Made by a program: the position numbers and the translations under genes
Shown: positions 31,982 to 40,300 of the stretch, one piece after another
Numbering within the stretch: position 1 is the first letter of the stretch
How the letters are laid out: each line of letters begins with the position of its first letter
Notes under the pieces: generated by a model
The model's database searches: none
Seen by the model: only the letters and a program-made list of their open reading frames with translations
Told to the model about the DNA's origin: nothing
NCBI GenBank assembly: GCA_002309155.1
Contig: DBXB01000020.1
Span: 12,374-52,875 of the forward strand
Direction: 5' to 3'
Source of the DNA: Bacteroidales bacterium UBA1223
Lineage (GTDB): Bacteria; Bacteroidota; Bacteroidia; Bacteroidales; P3
Length of the DNA: 40,502 bases

Positions 31982-32307
31982 CTACTATTTTTTATTTTGC
32001 GAAAGATTATTTTACTTTTTTTCTATGTTATTAAGGGCTCTGACCGTTTTTATCGTTCTTTTTGCCCCTTTTCCGAAAACGTATTTATCTGTTTAATAGT
32101 GTTGTATGGTTTTATCGCAAAAAAGTTATCAACAACTTTTTTTTGATTTTTTTTCACCCCTATATACGTTATTTCACAATAGTTTGTTTCATTTTTCTTC
32201 TCTTTTTTTTATTTTTGCCTCTGTTTTTGTTAAAAAAATCTGTGTCGTAAGTTGCATGTTTTGGCAAGGAGTGAATCATATTGATCTCGTATTTCAAAAA
32301 AAATGTG
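31982..32307. other. AT-rich gene-free region with a hairpin
   Basis: Very AT-rich spacer between the divergent OmpA-like gene and pgi. A 9-bp stem AAAAAAGTT / AACTTTTTT with loop ATCAAC lies at 32119-32142, followed by a T run, so it could terminate a short transcript or be chance. Open frames here are low-complexity (Phe/Leu-rich) and I reject them as genes. Confidence 0.5.
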
Positions 32308-32315
32308 TATATTTG
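32308..32315 (+). promoter_or_regulatory. pgi: Putative -7 box of pgi
   Basis: TATATTTG, exact TAnnTTTG, 35 bp before ATG 32351. It lies inside the longer open frame starting at 32303, arguing that the extra 16 codons are not translated. Confidence 0.65.
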
Positions 32316-32350
32316 CATTCTCAAAAATGAAATTAAAATATCATTATAAT

Positions 32351-33673
32351 ATGTCTAAAATTAATATCAACGCTGAATACCTCCGCAATTTCGTCACCGA
32401 TGCTGAAGTGGAGCAGATGTCCAAAGAGATTCTTTCGTCAAAACAGGTGCTGACCTCCGGAACTGGCAAAGGTAACGACTTCCTTGGATGGCTCAAACTC
32501 CCCACCGAGCTCGACGCCTCCATTGTTGCCTCAATTAAGGAGGATGTCGCTCGCCTAGCACCAAAAATCAAATATTTCGTCGTCATAGGTATCGGCGGTT
32601 CTTATCTGGGTGCCCGCGCTGTTATCGAGGCCCTTCAGTCTGAGTTTGCCTCGTGCATGCCTTCAAACCACCCCTTTGTGGTTTATGCGGGACATACACT
32701 CAGCGAGGACTACTACAAACAACTTCTTCAGCTTCTCGACAACAACGACTATGCCGTGGCTGTCATCTCCAAATCGGGTACCACCACCGAGCCCGCCGTC
32801 GCTTTCCGTATCGTAAAAGCCCACTTGGAGAACAAGTATGGCAAGGCTGAGGCGTCAAAGAGAATCATCGCCGTCACCGACGCCAGGAAAGGCGCCCTGC
32901 ATGAGATCTCTGTGCAGGAGAATTACAAGATGTATGTCATCCCCGACAATGTCGGAGGCCGTTTCTCGGTGCTAACCCCCGTCGGACTCCTTCCGATAGC
33001 CATGGCTGGTTACGATATCGACAAACTCCTGGAGGGTGCCCGCGACATGCAGAAGCACTGCTATGAGAGCGACGACCTGTTCTCCAACCAGGCACTCTAC
33101 TATGCCGCTCTCCGCAACCTGCTCTATCGCAAAGGCAGAAAGGTGGAGATGCTCGTCAATTTCCTGCCCAACCTGAGGTATATCAGTGAATGGTGGAAGC
33201 AGCTCTATGGCGAGAGCGAGGGTAAAGACCATAAGGGAATCCTGCCCCACAGTCTTAGTTTCACCACCGACCTCCATTCCATGGGACAGTATGTGCAGGA
33301 TGGCGAGCGACTGATGTTCGAGACCGTCATCAGTGTAGCGGAGCCCAACGCCCATGTCTCCATACCTGCCGACGACGCCAACCTTGACGGCATCAATTAT
33401 CTGCTCGGCAAATCGCTGACTGAGATCAACCATAATGCTGAGAAAGGCACTGTCATCGCCCACCGTGACGGAGGTGTGCCGGTAATCAAGATAGAGATTC
33501 CTTGTGTTGACGAGTATGTCCTCGGACAACTCATCTATTTCTTCGAGTTTGCCTGCGGTGTCAGTGGCTATACCCTCGGAGTGAATCCCTTCGACCAGCC
33601 CGGCGTAGAGGCGTACAAGAAGAATATGTTCATCCTTCTCGGCAAACCCGGCTACGAAGGAATGAGTCTGTAG
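32351..33673 (+). CDS. pgi: Glucose-6-phosphate isomerase
   Basis: Interconverts glucose-6-P and fructose-6-P. 440 residues, the short bacterial type. Visible: VVIGIGGSYLGARAVIEAL (sugar-phosphate loop), AVISKSGTTTEPAVAFR (phosphate-binding SGTT), PDNVGGRFSVLTPVGLLPI, the catalytic Glu region WKQLYGESEGKDHKG, and a C-terminal QPGVEAYKKNMFILLGKPG with the catalytic Lys. ATG 32351 is preferred over the open upstream frame because of the promoter box at 32308. Confidence 0.97.
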   Translation: MSKININAEYLRNFVTDAEVEQMSKEILSSKQVLTSGTGKGNDFLGWLKLPTELDASIVASIKEDVARLAPKIKYFVVIGIGGSYLGARAVIEALQSEFASCMPSNHPFVVYAGHTLSEDYYKQLLQLLDNNDYAVAVISKSGTTTEPAVAFRIVKAHLENKYGKAEASKRIIAVTDARKGALHEISVQENYKMYVIPDNVGGRFSVLTPVGLLPIAMAGYDIDKLLEGARDMQKHCYESDDLFSNQALYYAALRNLLYRKGRKVEMLVNFLPNLRYISEWWKQLYGESEGKDHKGILPHSLSFTTDLHSMGQYVQDGERLMFETVISVAEPNAHVSIPADDANLDGINYLLGKSLTEINHNAEKGTVIAHRDGGVPVIKIEIPCVDEYVLGQLIYFFEFACGVSGYTLGVNPFDQPGVEAYKKNMFILLGKPGYEGMSL

Positions 33674-33685
33674 TCGTCCGCTCAA

Positions 33686-33744
33686 CTAGAGAAACTAGAA
33701 ATCCTAGAGTTTCTAGAGATTCTAGAGCATCTAGGACTTCTAGG
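33686..33744. repeat. CTAG 9-bp array C (7 units)
   Basis: Seven CTAGN5 units at 33686, 33695, 33704, 33713, 33722, 33731 and 33740 in perfect 9-bp register, between the pgi stop and the terminator at 33751. Confidence 0.95.
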
Positions 33745-33750
33745 CTGTTA

Positions 33751-33790
33751 AAACGATAAAGGCTGCCCATGCGGGCAGCCTTTATCGTTT
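33751..33790. terminator. Strong bidirectional terminator between pgi and ssb
   Basis: An 18-bp perfect stem (AAACGATAAAGGCTGCCC and its complement) with an ATGC loop. It serves the convergent pgi and ssb genes. Confidence 0.93.
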
Positions 33791-33806
33791 GTTATTGACG
33801 TGAGCT

Positions 33807-34256
33807 TTAGAACGGCAGATCGCCGATAGGTTCAGTGTCTTCGGTCAGGATATTGGCATAGGGGTCTGGTGCCGGGGGTTGTTCGTCGTTGCGGTTGCGG
33901 TTTCCGAGAACGGTGAAGTTCTCAGCCACAACCTCAGTGGCATAATGTTTGTTGCCGTCACGGTCTTCCCAACTGCGGTTCTGCAGTTTGCCTTCCACGT
34001 ATACCTGTGTTCCTTTGCGGAGCAGTTTCTCCGCAATGTCGGCGAGACCTCTCCAGCACACCACGGTATGCCAGTCGGTCTGTTCGATTTTCTCGCCGTC
34101 TTTGTTTTTATGAATTTCTGTAGTTGCCAGAGGAAAAGTGGCTTTTCTGACTACGGGTACCATAGGGTCGTCGCGGCGACCCTCTTTGGGGAAGCTGATG
34201 ATTTCGGGGTTCTTTCCCAAATTACCTATCAAGATAACTTTGTTTACTCCTACCAT
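33807..34256 (-). CDS. ssb: Single-stranded DNA-binding protein
   Basis: Coats single-stranded DNA in replication, repair and recombination. 149 residues: OB-fold (about 1-110; VNKVILIGNLGKNPEIISFP, TDWHTVVCWRGLADIAEKLL, GTQVYVEGKLQNRSWEDRDG, YATEVVAENFTVLG), flexible Asn/Pro linker, and the conserved acidic tip EPIGDLPF that binds partner proteins. The predicted promoter is 196 bp upstream (34452-34483), so the leader contains two tandem arrays. Confidence 0.96.
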   Translation of the reverse strand: MVGVNKVILIGNLGKNPEIISFPKEGRRDDPMVPVVRKATFPLATTEIHKNKDGEKIEQTDWHTVVCWRGLADIAEKLLRKGTQVYVEGKLQNRSWEDRDGNKHYATEVVAENFTVLGNRNRNDEQPPAPDPYANILTEDTEPIGDLPF

Positions 34257-34302
34257 AGTAATATTATATAGTTTATAGTTTATAGTTCAAAGTTTATTTA
34301 TA

Positions 34303-34365
34303 GTTCAAAGTTCAAGGTTCAAAGTTCAAGGTTCAAAGTTCAAGGTTCAAGGTTCAAAGTTCAAG
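34303..34365. repeat. Heptamer array (GTTCAAR)x9 in the ssb leader
   Basis: Nine exact 7-bp units, alternating mostly GTTCAAA and GTTCAAG, preceded by TTATAGT heptamers from about 34268. It lies between the ssb start and its predicted promoter, hence in the 5' untranslated region. Confidence 0.92.
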
Positions 34366-34372
34366 AGTTTTT

Positions 34373-34433
34373 CTAGATTTTCTAGAATTTCTAGAGTTTC
34401 TAAAGAATCTAGGTTATCTAGAGTCTCTAGTGG
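34373..34433. repeat. CTAG 9-bp array D in the ssb leader (7 units)
   Basis: Units at 34373, 34382, 34391, 34400 (CTAA variant), 34409, 34418 and 34427, all 9 bp apart. It immediately follows the heptamer array and ends 19 bp before the predicted ssb -7 box. Confidence 0.93.
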
Positions 34434-34451
34434 TTATTCACATTCCGTTTG

Positions 34452-34483
34452 CAAAGTTAGCATTTTTTCTGATGTTTGACAAA
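34452..34483 (-). promoter_or_regulatory. ssb: Promoter of ssb
   Basis: Minus strand TTTG (34480-34483), 20-nt spacer, TAACTTTG (34452-34459). Excellent match to the Bacteroidota consensus; transcription would begin near 34445, giving a leader of about 190 nt that includes array D and the heptamers. Confidence 0.82.
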
Positions 34484-34563
34484 TTTTTTTTCGTTATTTT
34501 ACGCAATAATTTGTCTTTCAATTCAGATAGTGCCTCGCTTTTTCCGCTGACACAATAAAAAAA

Positions 34564-34587
34564 AGGATTCTCGATATGAGAAATCCT
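34564..34587 (-). terminator. Terminator of rpmB-rpsU
   Basis: Stem AGGATTCTC / GAGAAATCCT (one bulge) with a 5-nt loop, followed on the minus strand by eight T residues. It is 35 bp after the rpsU stop. Confidence 0.85.
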
Positions 34588-34621
34588 CTTTTTGTTGATG
34601 CGTAGTGGACAAAACCTATGC

Positions 34622-34819
34622 TTACTTGTCAAGTTGTTCCTGACGGAGTTTCTGCACGTAGATGGCTTTGAGCTTACGTTCGCGGTTGATGACGCTGGGT
34701 TTGGTGAATTTCTGACGCTCGCGGAGCTCTTTCACCACGCCGGTCTTCTCGAATTTTCTCTTCAGTTTCTTGAGAGCACGTTCGATGTTGTCACCTTCTT
34801 TGATAGGAACTACGATCAT
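34622..34819 (-). CDS. rpsU: 30S ribosomal protein S21
   Basis: 65 residues, very basic. The start MIVVPIKEGDNIERALKKLK and KFEKTGVVKELRERQKFTKP are diagnostic of S21. ATG 34819 is chosen; the frame remains open further up but that part overlaps the rpmB gene. In many Bacteroidota rpsU is followed by a xer-type recombinase and raiA; here these lie nearby but on the opposite strand. It follows rpmB by 55 bp. Confidence 0.96.
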   Translation of the reverse strand: MIVVPIKEGDNIERALKKLKRKFEKTGVVKELRERQKFTKPSVINRERKLKAIYVQKLRQEQLDK

Positions 34820-34874
34820 TTTAAATACCTCTTTCTTGTTAAGGGTTAATAAATTGTTTTTATGACTTGACCAG

Positions 34875-35114
34875 TTAGAACTGGAAATGTCCTTCAGCTG
34901 CGGCGTCCTTGATAGCGGCGAGAACACCTTTCTTGTTGATGATACGCATGCCCTTGGCAGAGACCTTCATAGTGATCCACATATCCTCTTCGGGGATGTA
35001 GAACTTCTTGGTCTGCAGGTTGGGAGAGAATTTTCTCTTAGTATGGATACGGGAGTGCGAAACATTGTTTCCGGTAACCACATGCTTTCCTGTAATTTCA
35101 CAAATCTTCGACAT
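34875..35114 (-). CDS. rpmB: 50S ribosomal protein L28
   Basis: 79 residues. The opening MSKICEITGKHVVTGNNVSH, with SRIHTKRKFSPNLQTKKFY and the end KGMRIINKKGVLAAI, is typical L28. Only one Cys in the first knuckle, so the non-zinc form. The usual partner rpmG (L33) is not downstream; rpsU is instead. Promoter candidate at 35233-35263. Confidence 0.97.
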   Translation of the reverse strand: MSKICEITGKHVVTGNNVSHSRIHTKRKFSPNLQTKKFYIPEEDMWITMKVSAKGMRIINKKGVLAAIKDAAAEGHFQF

Positions 35115-35161
35115 CTTATTATCTGTTTTAAAAGTTATACTTTATTTATTGTTTTAATCTG

Positions 35162-35229
35162 TCTGTTTTGAGAGATCTGAATGAAATCTTTTTTGGTCGT
35201 TCGTGGCCATTTCTTCCTCTCAAAACGGA
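35162..35229 (-). promoter_or_regulatory. Possible stem-loop in the rpmB leader
   Basis: Arms 35162-35174 and 35217-35229 match at 12 of 13 positions (TCyGTTTTGAGAG) with a 42-nt loop. The arms lie at the 5' end of the predicted rpmB transcript (start near 35226), so this may be a leader structure. The rest of the 338-bp gap 35115-35452 is AT-rich with no gene. Confidence 0.45.
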
Positions 35230-35232
35230 GTG

Positions 35233-35263
35233 CAAAAGTCGCATCATTTTTCAAACTGACAAA
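35233..35263 (-). promoter_or_regulatory. rpmB: Promoter of rpmB-rpsU
   Basis: Minus strand TTTG (35260-35263), 19-nt spacer, GACTTTTG (35233-35240): one mismatch to TAnnTTTG. About 120 bp upstream of the rpmB start. Confidence 0.6.
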
Positions 35264-35452
35264 ATTTTTTCGACTGTCACAACTCTTTTTAATTTTTTTT
35301 AACATTTTAGATATTGTAATCTAAAGTAATACAGATAGATACTAAAAACCGCTTATTCCAATTAACATTCTTTTTTCAATAAGTTATCTCTTCCTTTTTC
35401 ACAATTTTTGTCGTCCAAAATGCGATTTTCATCCATTCTGCGTTACCAAGGT

Positions 35453-36367
35453 ATGAAGATGGATGACGCCATAGATGCTTTTGTGCAGTATATCAGTACC
35501 GAACGACGGCTGTCGAAGCTCACCGTCGAGGAGTACTCAAGTGTTTTGCGTCACTTTGCCACATTCCTTAAGGATCATTATTCGGTCGACGATGTTGAAG
35601 CGATATCCCATCTTGAGGTCCGCGACTGGCAACTCTCGCTCTCCGAGCAGGGTGGCAAGGCGTCGAGCATCAAGACCCGACTTGTTGTCCTCCGCACCTT
35701 CTTCAAATTCCTTCGTCGTGAAGGGTGCCTCAAGAAGGATATCATGCTGAAGGTCGCTACCCCCAAGACGCCCAAGCATCTTCCTGTCTTTTATCGTGAA
35801 AACGAGGTCTCCCATATCTATGACGACTCCAATTTCGATGACACTTTTGAAGGTCGCCGAGACCAGTTGTTGCTACGGATGCTCTATGAGACCGGCATAC
35901 GTCGCGCCGAGGTGGTGGGACTTACCGAATCGTCCGTCGATTTCTACACCAACTGCTTGAAAGTCTTGGGAAAACGTGACAAGGAAAGAATTATTCCGAT
36001 AGAAAATGAATTATCGCATACTATAAAATGTTATTTTTCGTTAAAGGAACAACAGGTGGGTCGTACTGAGTCCTTTTTTGTGAGGGCAAACGGCAAGCCG
36101 TTCACAGAGTATGATGTGAGAAAAATAGTGAAACGCTACATGACACTCTTCTCGAACGCCGACCGCATCAGTCCACATGTGTTCCGCCACAGTTTCGCCA
36201 CCCATCTGTTGAACGAAGGTGCCGACATCAGTGCCATCAAGGAATTGCTGGGTCACACCGACCTTGCCGCCACCGAGATATACACGCATGTCTCACGACA
36301 GCATATGAAAGAGATATACAAACACACACATCCAAGAGAAAAACAGAAAAATCGAAAAAATAACTAA
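35453..36367 (+). CDS. xerC: Tyrosine recombinase, XerC/XerD type
   Basis: Site-specific recombinase that resolves chromosome dimers. 304 residues from ATG 35453. N-terminal SAM-like domain (DDAIDAFVQYISTERRLSKL, TVEEYSSVLRHFATFLK), then the catalytic domain with Arg in YETGIRRAEVVGL, Lys in LKVLGKRDKERIIPI, HVFRHSFATHLLNEGADISA (His-x-x-Arg), ELLGHTDLAATEIYTHVS (His and the Tyr nucleophile). All catalytic residues are visible. Alternative starts: TTG 35408, ATG 35420, ATG 35459. It is followed by raiA 102 bp later. XerC versus XerD cannot be settled from this window; the neighbourhood with raiA suggests the xerC slot. Confidence 0.93.
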   Translation: MKMDDAIDAFVQYISTERRLSKLTVEEYSSVLRHFATFLKDHYSVDDVEAISHLEVRDWQLSLSEQGGKASSIKTRLVVLRTFFKFLRREGCLKKDIMLKVATPKTPKHLPVFYRENEVSHIYDDSNFDDTFEGRRDQLLLRMLYETGIRRAEVVGLTESSVDFYTNCLKVLGKRDKERIIPIENELSHTIKCYFSLKEQQVGRTESFFVRANGKPFTEYDVRKIVKRYMTLFSNADRISPHVFRHSFATHLLNEGADISAIKELLGHTDLAATEIYTHVSRQHMKEIYKHTHPREKQKNRKNN

Positions 36368-36388
36368 AACCTTTTAATTGTGAATGGT

Positions 36389-36432
36389 GAATTGACAATT
36401 GAACTGCGTAGCCATTTTTCAATTCTCAATTC
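36389..36432. repeat. Imperfect inverted repeat between xerC and raiA
   Basis: Arms GAATTGACAATTGAA (36389-36403) and TTCAATTCTCAATTC (36418-36432) pair at 14 of 15 positions with a 14-nt loop. It could be a weak terminator of xerC or a leader structure of raiA. Confidence 0.7.
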
Positions 36433-36469
36433 TCAATTTTTAATTTAACTTTTTAAACTCTACAATACC

Positions 36470-36763
36470 ATGAACATTTCAATTAATTCAGTGAAATTCA
36501 AGGCAGACCCGAAGCTTGAAAAATTTGTAGCCGACAAAGTCGGCAAATTGGACCGTCTCGTCGACAACGCCACAAAATGCGAGGTGTTTCTCAAAATAGA
36601 TAAACCCGAGAGTGACAACAACAAGATTGCAGAGATCTCTCTGACACTGCCCGGACAGACACTCTTCAACAGCAAGCAGGCTGATTCCTTCGAAGAGGCT
36701 GTAAACGACTGTGTTGACACGATGCGTGTGCAGATCGACAAGTATAAAGAGCGCTACAAATAA
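36470..36763 (+). CDS. raiA: Ribosome hibernation factor RaiA/HPF (short form)
   Basis: 97 residues. Binds the 30S subunit at the mRNA/tRNA channel in resting cells and blocks translation. The fold has beta-alpha-beta-beta-beta-alpha order; seen here are MNISINSVKFKADPKLEKFV, KLDRLVDNATKCEVFLKI, EISLTLPGQTLFNSKQADSF and EEAVNDCVDTMRVQIDKYKE. The short form lacks the dimerisation domain of long HPF. The gene ends with a strong terminator. Confidence 0.94.
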   Translation: MNISINSVKFKADPKLEKFVADKVGKLDRLVDNATKCEVFLKIDKPESDNNKIAEISLTLPGQTLFNSKQADSFEEAVNDCVDTMRVQIDKYKERYK

Positions 36764-36785
36764 TCCTCATTTAACTGGTATCAAG

Positions 36786-36825
36786 ACGGCTGGTGGTCCC
36801 CATGGTTCCACCAGCCGTTTTTTTT
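36786..36825 (+). terminator. Rho-independent terminator of raiA
   Basis: An 11-bp stem (ACGGCTGGTGG / CCACCAGCCGT) with an 11-nt loop followed by nine T residues, 22 bp after the stop codon. Confidence 0.93.
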
Positions 36826-36832
36826 CCCCCTA

Positions 36833-36909
36833 CTAGAAATCTAGAGTCCCTAGAAAAACTAGGGAAACTAGAAAATCTAGATCTAGAGTTCCTAGAGAAT
36901 CTAGAGCAC
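36833..36909. repeat. CTAG 9-bp array E (9 units)
   Basis: Units at 36833, 36841, 36850, 36859, 36868, 36877, 36883, 36892 and 36901; two steps are 8 and 6 bp, the rest are 9. It lies just after the raiA terminator and before the promoter of the large surface protein. Confidence 0.9.
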
Positions 36910-37034
36910 CAAGTAGTTCGCTTTGAGGTTATTATTACCGTATTTCTCTTTTCTTTTGCCGGCAAAATAGAAAAGAGAGAAAAGAAAGAAGCGAAAAAGA
37001 ATGAAGAGGAGCCAAGTGACAATGCAAAAAATGT

Positions 37035-37066
37035 TTTGCGGTTTCCAAAAAAAATCCTTATCTTTG
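37035..37066 (+). promoter_or_regulatory. Promoter of the large surface-protein gene
   Basis: TTTG (37035-37038), 20-nt spacer, TATCTTTG (37059-37066), an excellent Bacteroidota consensus match. Transcription would begin near 37073, about 320 nt upstream of the start codon. Confidence 0.85.
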
Positions 37067-37072
37067 CATTTC

Positions 37073-37395
37073 TAATAATAACTATAAAAACTCCAACGGC
37101 CGTAATGCGATAACGCCGTGTAACTTTTTTATAACCACAATATTGTAATCAAGCCATTCTCTTTCTGAGTTTTCTTTGAAAGAGTTGATTTGGTTGCGGT
37201 TTTCAATATAAATCCTCTTTTTGGAGGGAAAAATGACATTTTAGAACTGTTAAATATATATAAAAACAAACCTCAAAACCAAAACACAAAGCAAATCCTA
37301 AAAATTAATCCAAAAACAAACAAGCTTACGAAAAGCTAGTAAAGACAAAAAACAAAATCTATAACTCATCAATTTATTAACCAATTCAAAACACA
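37073..37395 (+). other. Long 5' leader of the surface-protein gene
   Basis: About 320 nt without any gene. Near its start, ACGGC (37096-37100) and GCCGT (37115-37119) can pair and are followed by GTAACTTTTTT, an attenuator-like arrangement though the stem is only 5 bp. Around 37215-37235 a CCTC...GAGG inverted repeat includes a GGAGG, followed by ATGACATTTTAG, a three-codon open frame. AT-rich and repeat-like AAACAAA runs precede the ATG. Confidence 0.45.
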
Positions 37396-40300
37396 ATGAA
37401 ACGTAAAAAGTACTTTTTGCGGATGCTTGCTCTCCTGGCGCTGATGCTGCCTTGGAGCATGCAGGCACAGAACGCGAAGGTGAGCGAGTATGACGGCGCA
37501 GCCGCCACCGCCACCTACAGTTCTATCGTGAGTACCGGCACCGCTCAGCAATTCAGCGGTGACTACGTGGATGTGCAGATGCCTTTTGCAATGTACTTTG
37601 GCGAAACCCAAGTACCGCAAGGCAGCACTTTGCGTATCTGGAAAAACGGTAGTGTGACGTTCGATGGCATCGCCGCCCTTGCGGATGCCCAGATCTCGCC
37701 GTTGTATTTAGCCGCTGGCTATACCACGACGCAGGTCTATACCCGAAGCACCGCTCAGATGCTTACGGTGGAGTGGCGCAAGGTGGTCAGCGGGACCAAC
37801 AGCTACAGCTTCCAGTTGAAGCTCTATCCCGGTGGCGACATTGAGTTCTGCTATGGTCCTATGACCATCAACAGCAGCATCAGTGTCTTGGTCGGCATGA
37901 TGTCGTCATTGACCGACATTTACCGTGTCGGCGGTCGCGACAATGGTTCCCAGTGGGACACCATCTATCGCAACACTACGGGTACAACAACCCGTACACT
38001 CTCCTCTACCTACGCTCCTGCCTACAACGAGGCAACGAACCAGGGTATGGTCTACAGTTTCACTCAGCCTGCCTGTGTGAAGCCTACTACTGCCACAGCA
38101 ACTGCTACGGCATGGAACACTATCAAAGTGGACTGGACTGTGTCGAGTCCCGGTAACAGCTTTGAGATTAAATACAGTTCGACGTCAGGTTTCAACCCCG
38201 ACAACGAGGGTCAGACCAAGACTGTCAACGACGGTTCTGCCCTTACGACCAACATTACAGGTCTTCAGGGTGGCACCACCTACTATATCTACGTCCGCAA
38301 AGTCTGCGGTAGCACCCCTTCGGGCTGGTCGCAGATGGCCACAGCCACTACTCTTCCCGGATGCTATGATGCTAATTTGCCCAGTGTCACCCCCGACGGT
38401 GTTGTGACTTGGACTTCTCCTGATGAACTTGTGACTAGTTATGATGTGAAATACGGTCCTGCCGGTTTCGACCCCGCAACTGAGGGTACCGCAATCAATA
38501 ACATTAGCGCACTTACTACCACCATCCCTAACTTGGGTTCCAACGTTATCTACGACGTCTACTTACGTACTCATTGTAGTGCCTCCGGTTCGACAACCGA
38601 CTGGGTTGGACCTGTCACCTTCGTATCCCCCTGCGCAGGAGGTTGTACCTATACACTCATCCTTGAGGATACATACGGTGATGGTTGGAATGGCAACACG
38701 CTGGACTATTACGCTAACGGTGCCTTCGTAGCTTCGTATGCCAATACTGATGAAGATGCTAATAGCGAAGGCCGCAACCCTGACAACGACACGATTCTTT
38801 TGTCGGTGTGTGCAGGCGATCAGATTTCGTTTGTGTACAATGCTATAGGTTCGTATGCCAGCGAAAACAACATCTACATCTATAATCACCAAGACGATGC
38901 GATTGTAGAAGGTTATAACGGTAACAACGGCACAGCCACGATCTATTCGGGCATTGGCTGTCAAGGCATCACCTGCCGCAAACCTTCTAATCTGGCTATT
39001 ACTGGTGCCAGTGGCAATAGCGTGACACTCTCATGGACTGAGAATGGTACCGCTTCCGCTTGGCAGATTGCTTATGGTCTTTTCACCAACGACAATGATT
39101 ACACTATCATAGACGCAACTACCAATCCCTTCACTGTTACCAACCTTGGTCTTGGCGAGTGGCATTTCTTCGTTCGTAGCAATTGTGCTGCCAACGACCA
39201 GAGTGACTGGGTAGGTTCGGTGACTCAGACCTTTGGTTACTGTATCCCCGCTCCTACAAGTTGTGACAACAATGGTATTGTTGGTGTAACCTTCGGCAAT
39301 TCAATGGTGGTTAACGATAACAATACCACTACTTCTACCACTCGTTATCAGAATCACACTGATATGATTGGTGACCTTTTTGTTGGTGCCGAGTCTGAAA
39401 TCTCAATTACCTATGATGCTGGTTACACATACGGTACCAATATTTGGATTGACTTCAACAATGACTTTGTTTTCAGCGATGAAGAGAAGGTATACCACGG
39501 TCTTTCTACCAACAGTCGTCCTACCACTTTGGTGGCCACGTTCACTATTCCTGCAAATACTGCAGTGGGTGACTATGTGATGCGTATAGGTGGTACCGAT
39601 AATGATGATGGTCCCACCCCGTGTTATACCAGTTCTTACGGTTGTTTGCGCGACTATACTGTTCGCGTGACTCCAGCCCCCAGTTGCTTTAAACCCAACA
39701 GTCTTGCCGTCAGTGGCGTGACAGCTACTGCTGCAACCCTTACCTGGGTTGAGGCCGGTCTTTCGACCCAATGGGAAGTAAAAGTTGGTCCCACTGGTTT
39801 TGATCCCAATGAGGCTGGTACTTCCTATACGGTAAACAACACTCCGACCTTGTCACTTGACTACCTCTACATGGTTACAGACTATGACGCCTATGTTCGT
39901 GCCATCTGTGATCCTGAAGGTCCCACTGAATGGAGCACTGTCTGCTCATTCAGAACATTCTGCCCCAATGGCGGTAGCGCCATCATGGGCACAGGTACCA
40001 CAGCCACCTCCGGTGTTATTGTCAACTCATCATGGGGTAATACTTACTGTCAGCAGATTTTCACTGCTGATGAACTTGCCGCTGCTGGTTTGCAGGCTGG
40101 CGATATCGCAGGCATGACTTTCACCTGGAACGGCAACGGTTCATACCAGAAAGATTTCTCCATCTATATGGGCAATACCAATCAGGAAGACTTTGCCACT
40201 ACTACATCATGGGTGCCCATTGCAAGCCAAACACTTGTCTATGGTCCTACATTGCGTCCTACTAGCGGTACCTCTGGCGAACAAGAATACATGTTCACGA

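Noticed and set aside
32119..32142. DnaA-box-like TTATCAACA and a replication origin
   Set aside because: A single imperfect match within a hairpin; no dnaA, dnaN or box cluster nearby.
31928..32330. Several Phe/Leu-rich plus-strand frames
   Set aside because: Low-complexity AT-rich DNA; overlapping frames with no domain, and the pgi promoter lies at the end.
34438..34632. 64-codon minus-strand frame overlapping the rpsU terminator
   Set aside because: It covers a terminator and the ssb promoter, so it is not credible as a gene.
36793..37113. Plus-strand frame through CTAG array E reading LEN/LEK-type heptad-like repeats
   Set aside because: It overlaps the terminator and the array, and the Leu-Glu pattern is just the translation of CTAG-N5; no start context.
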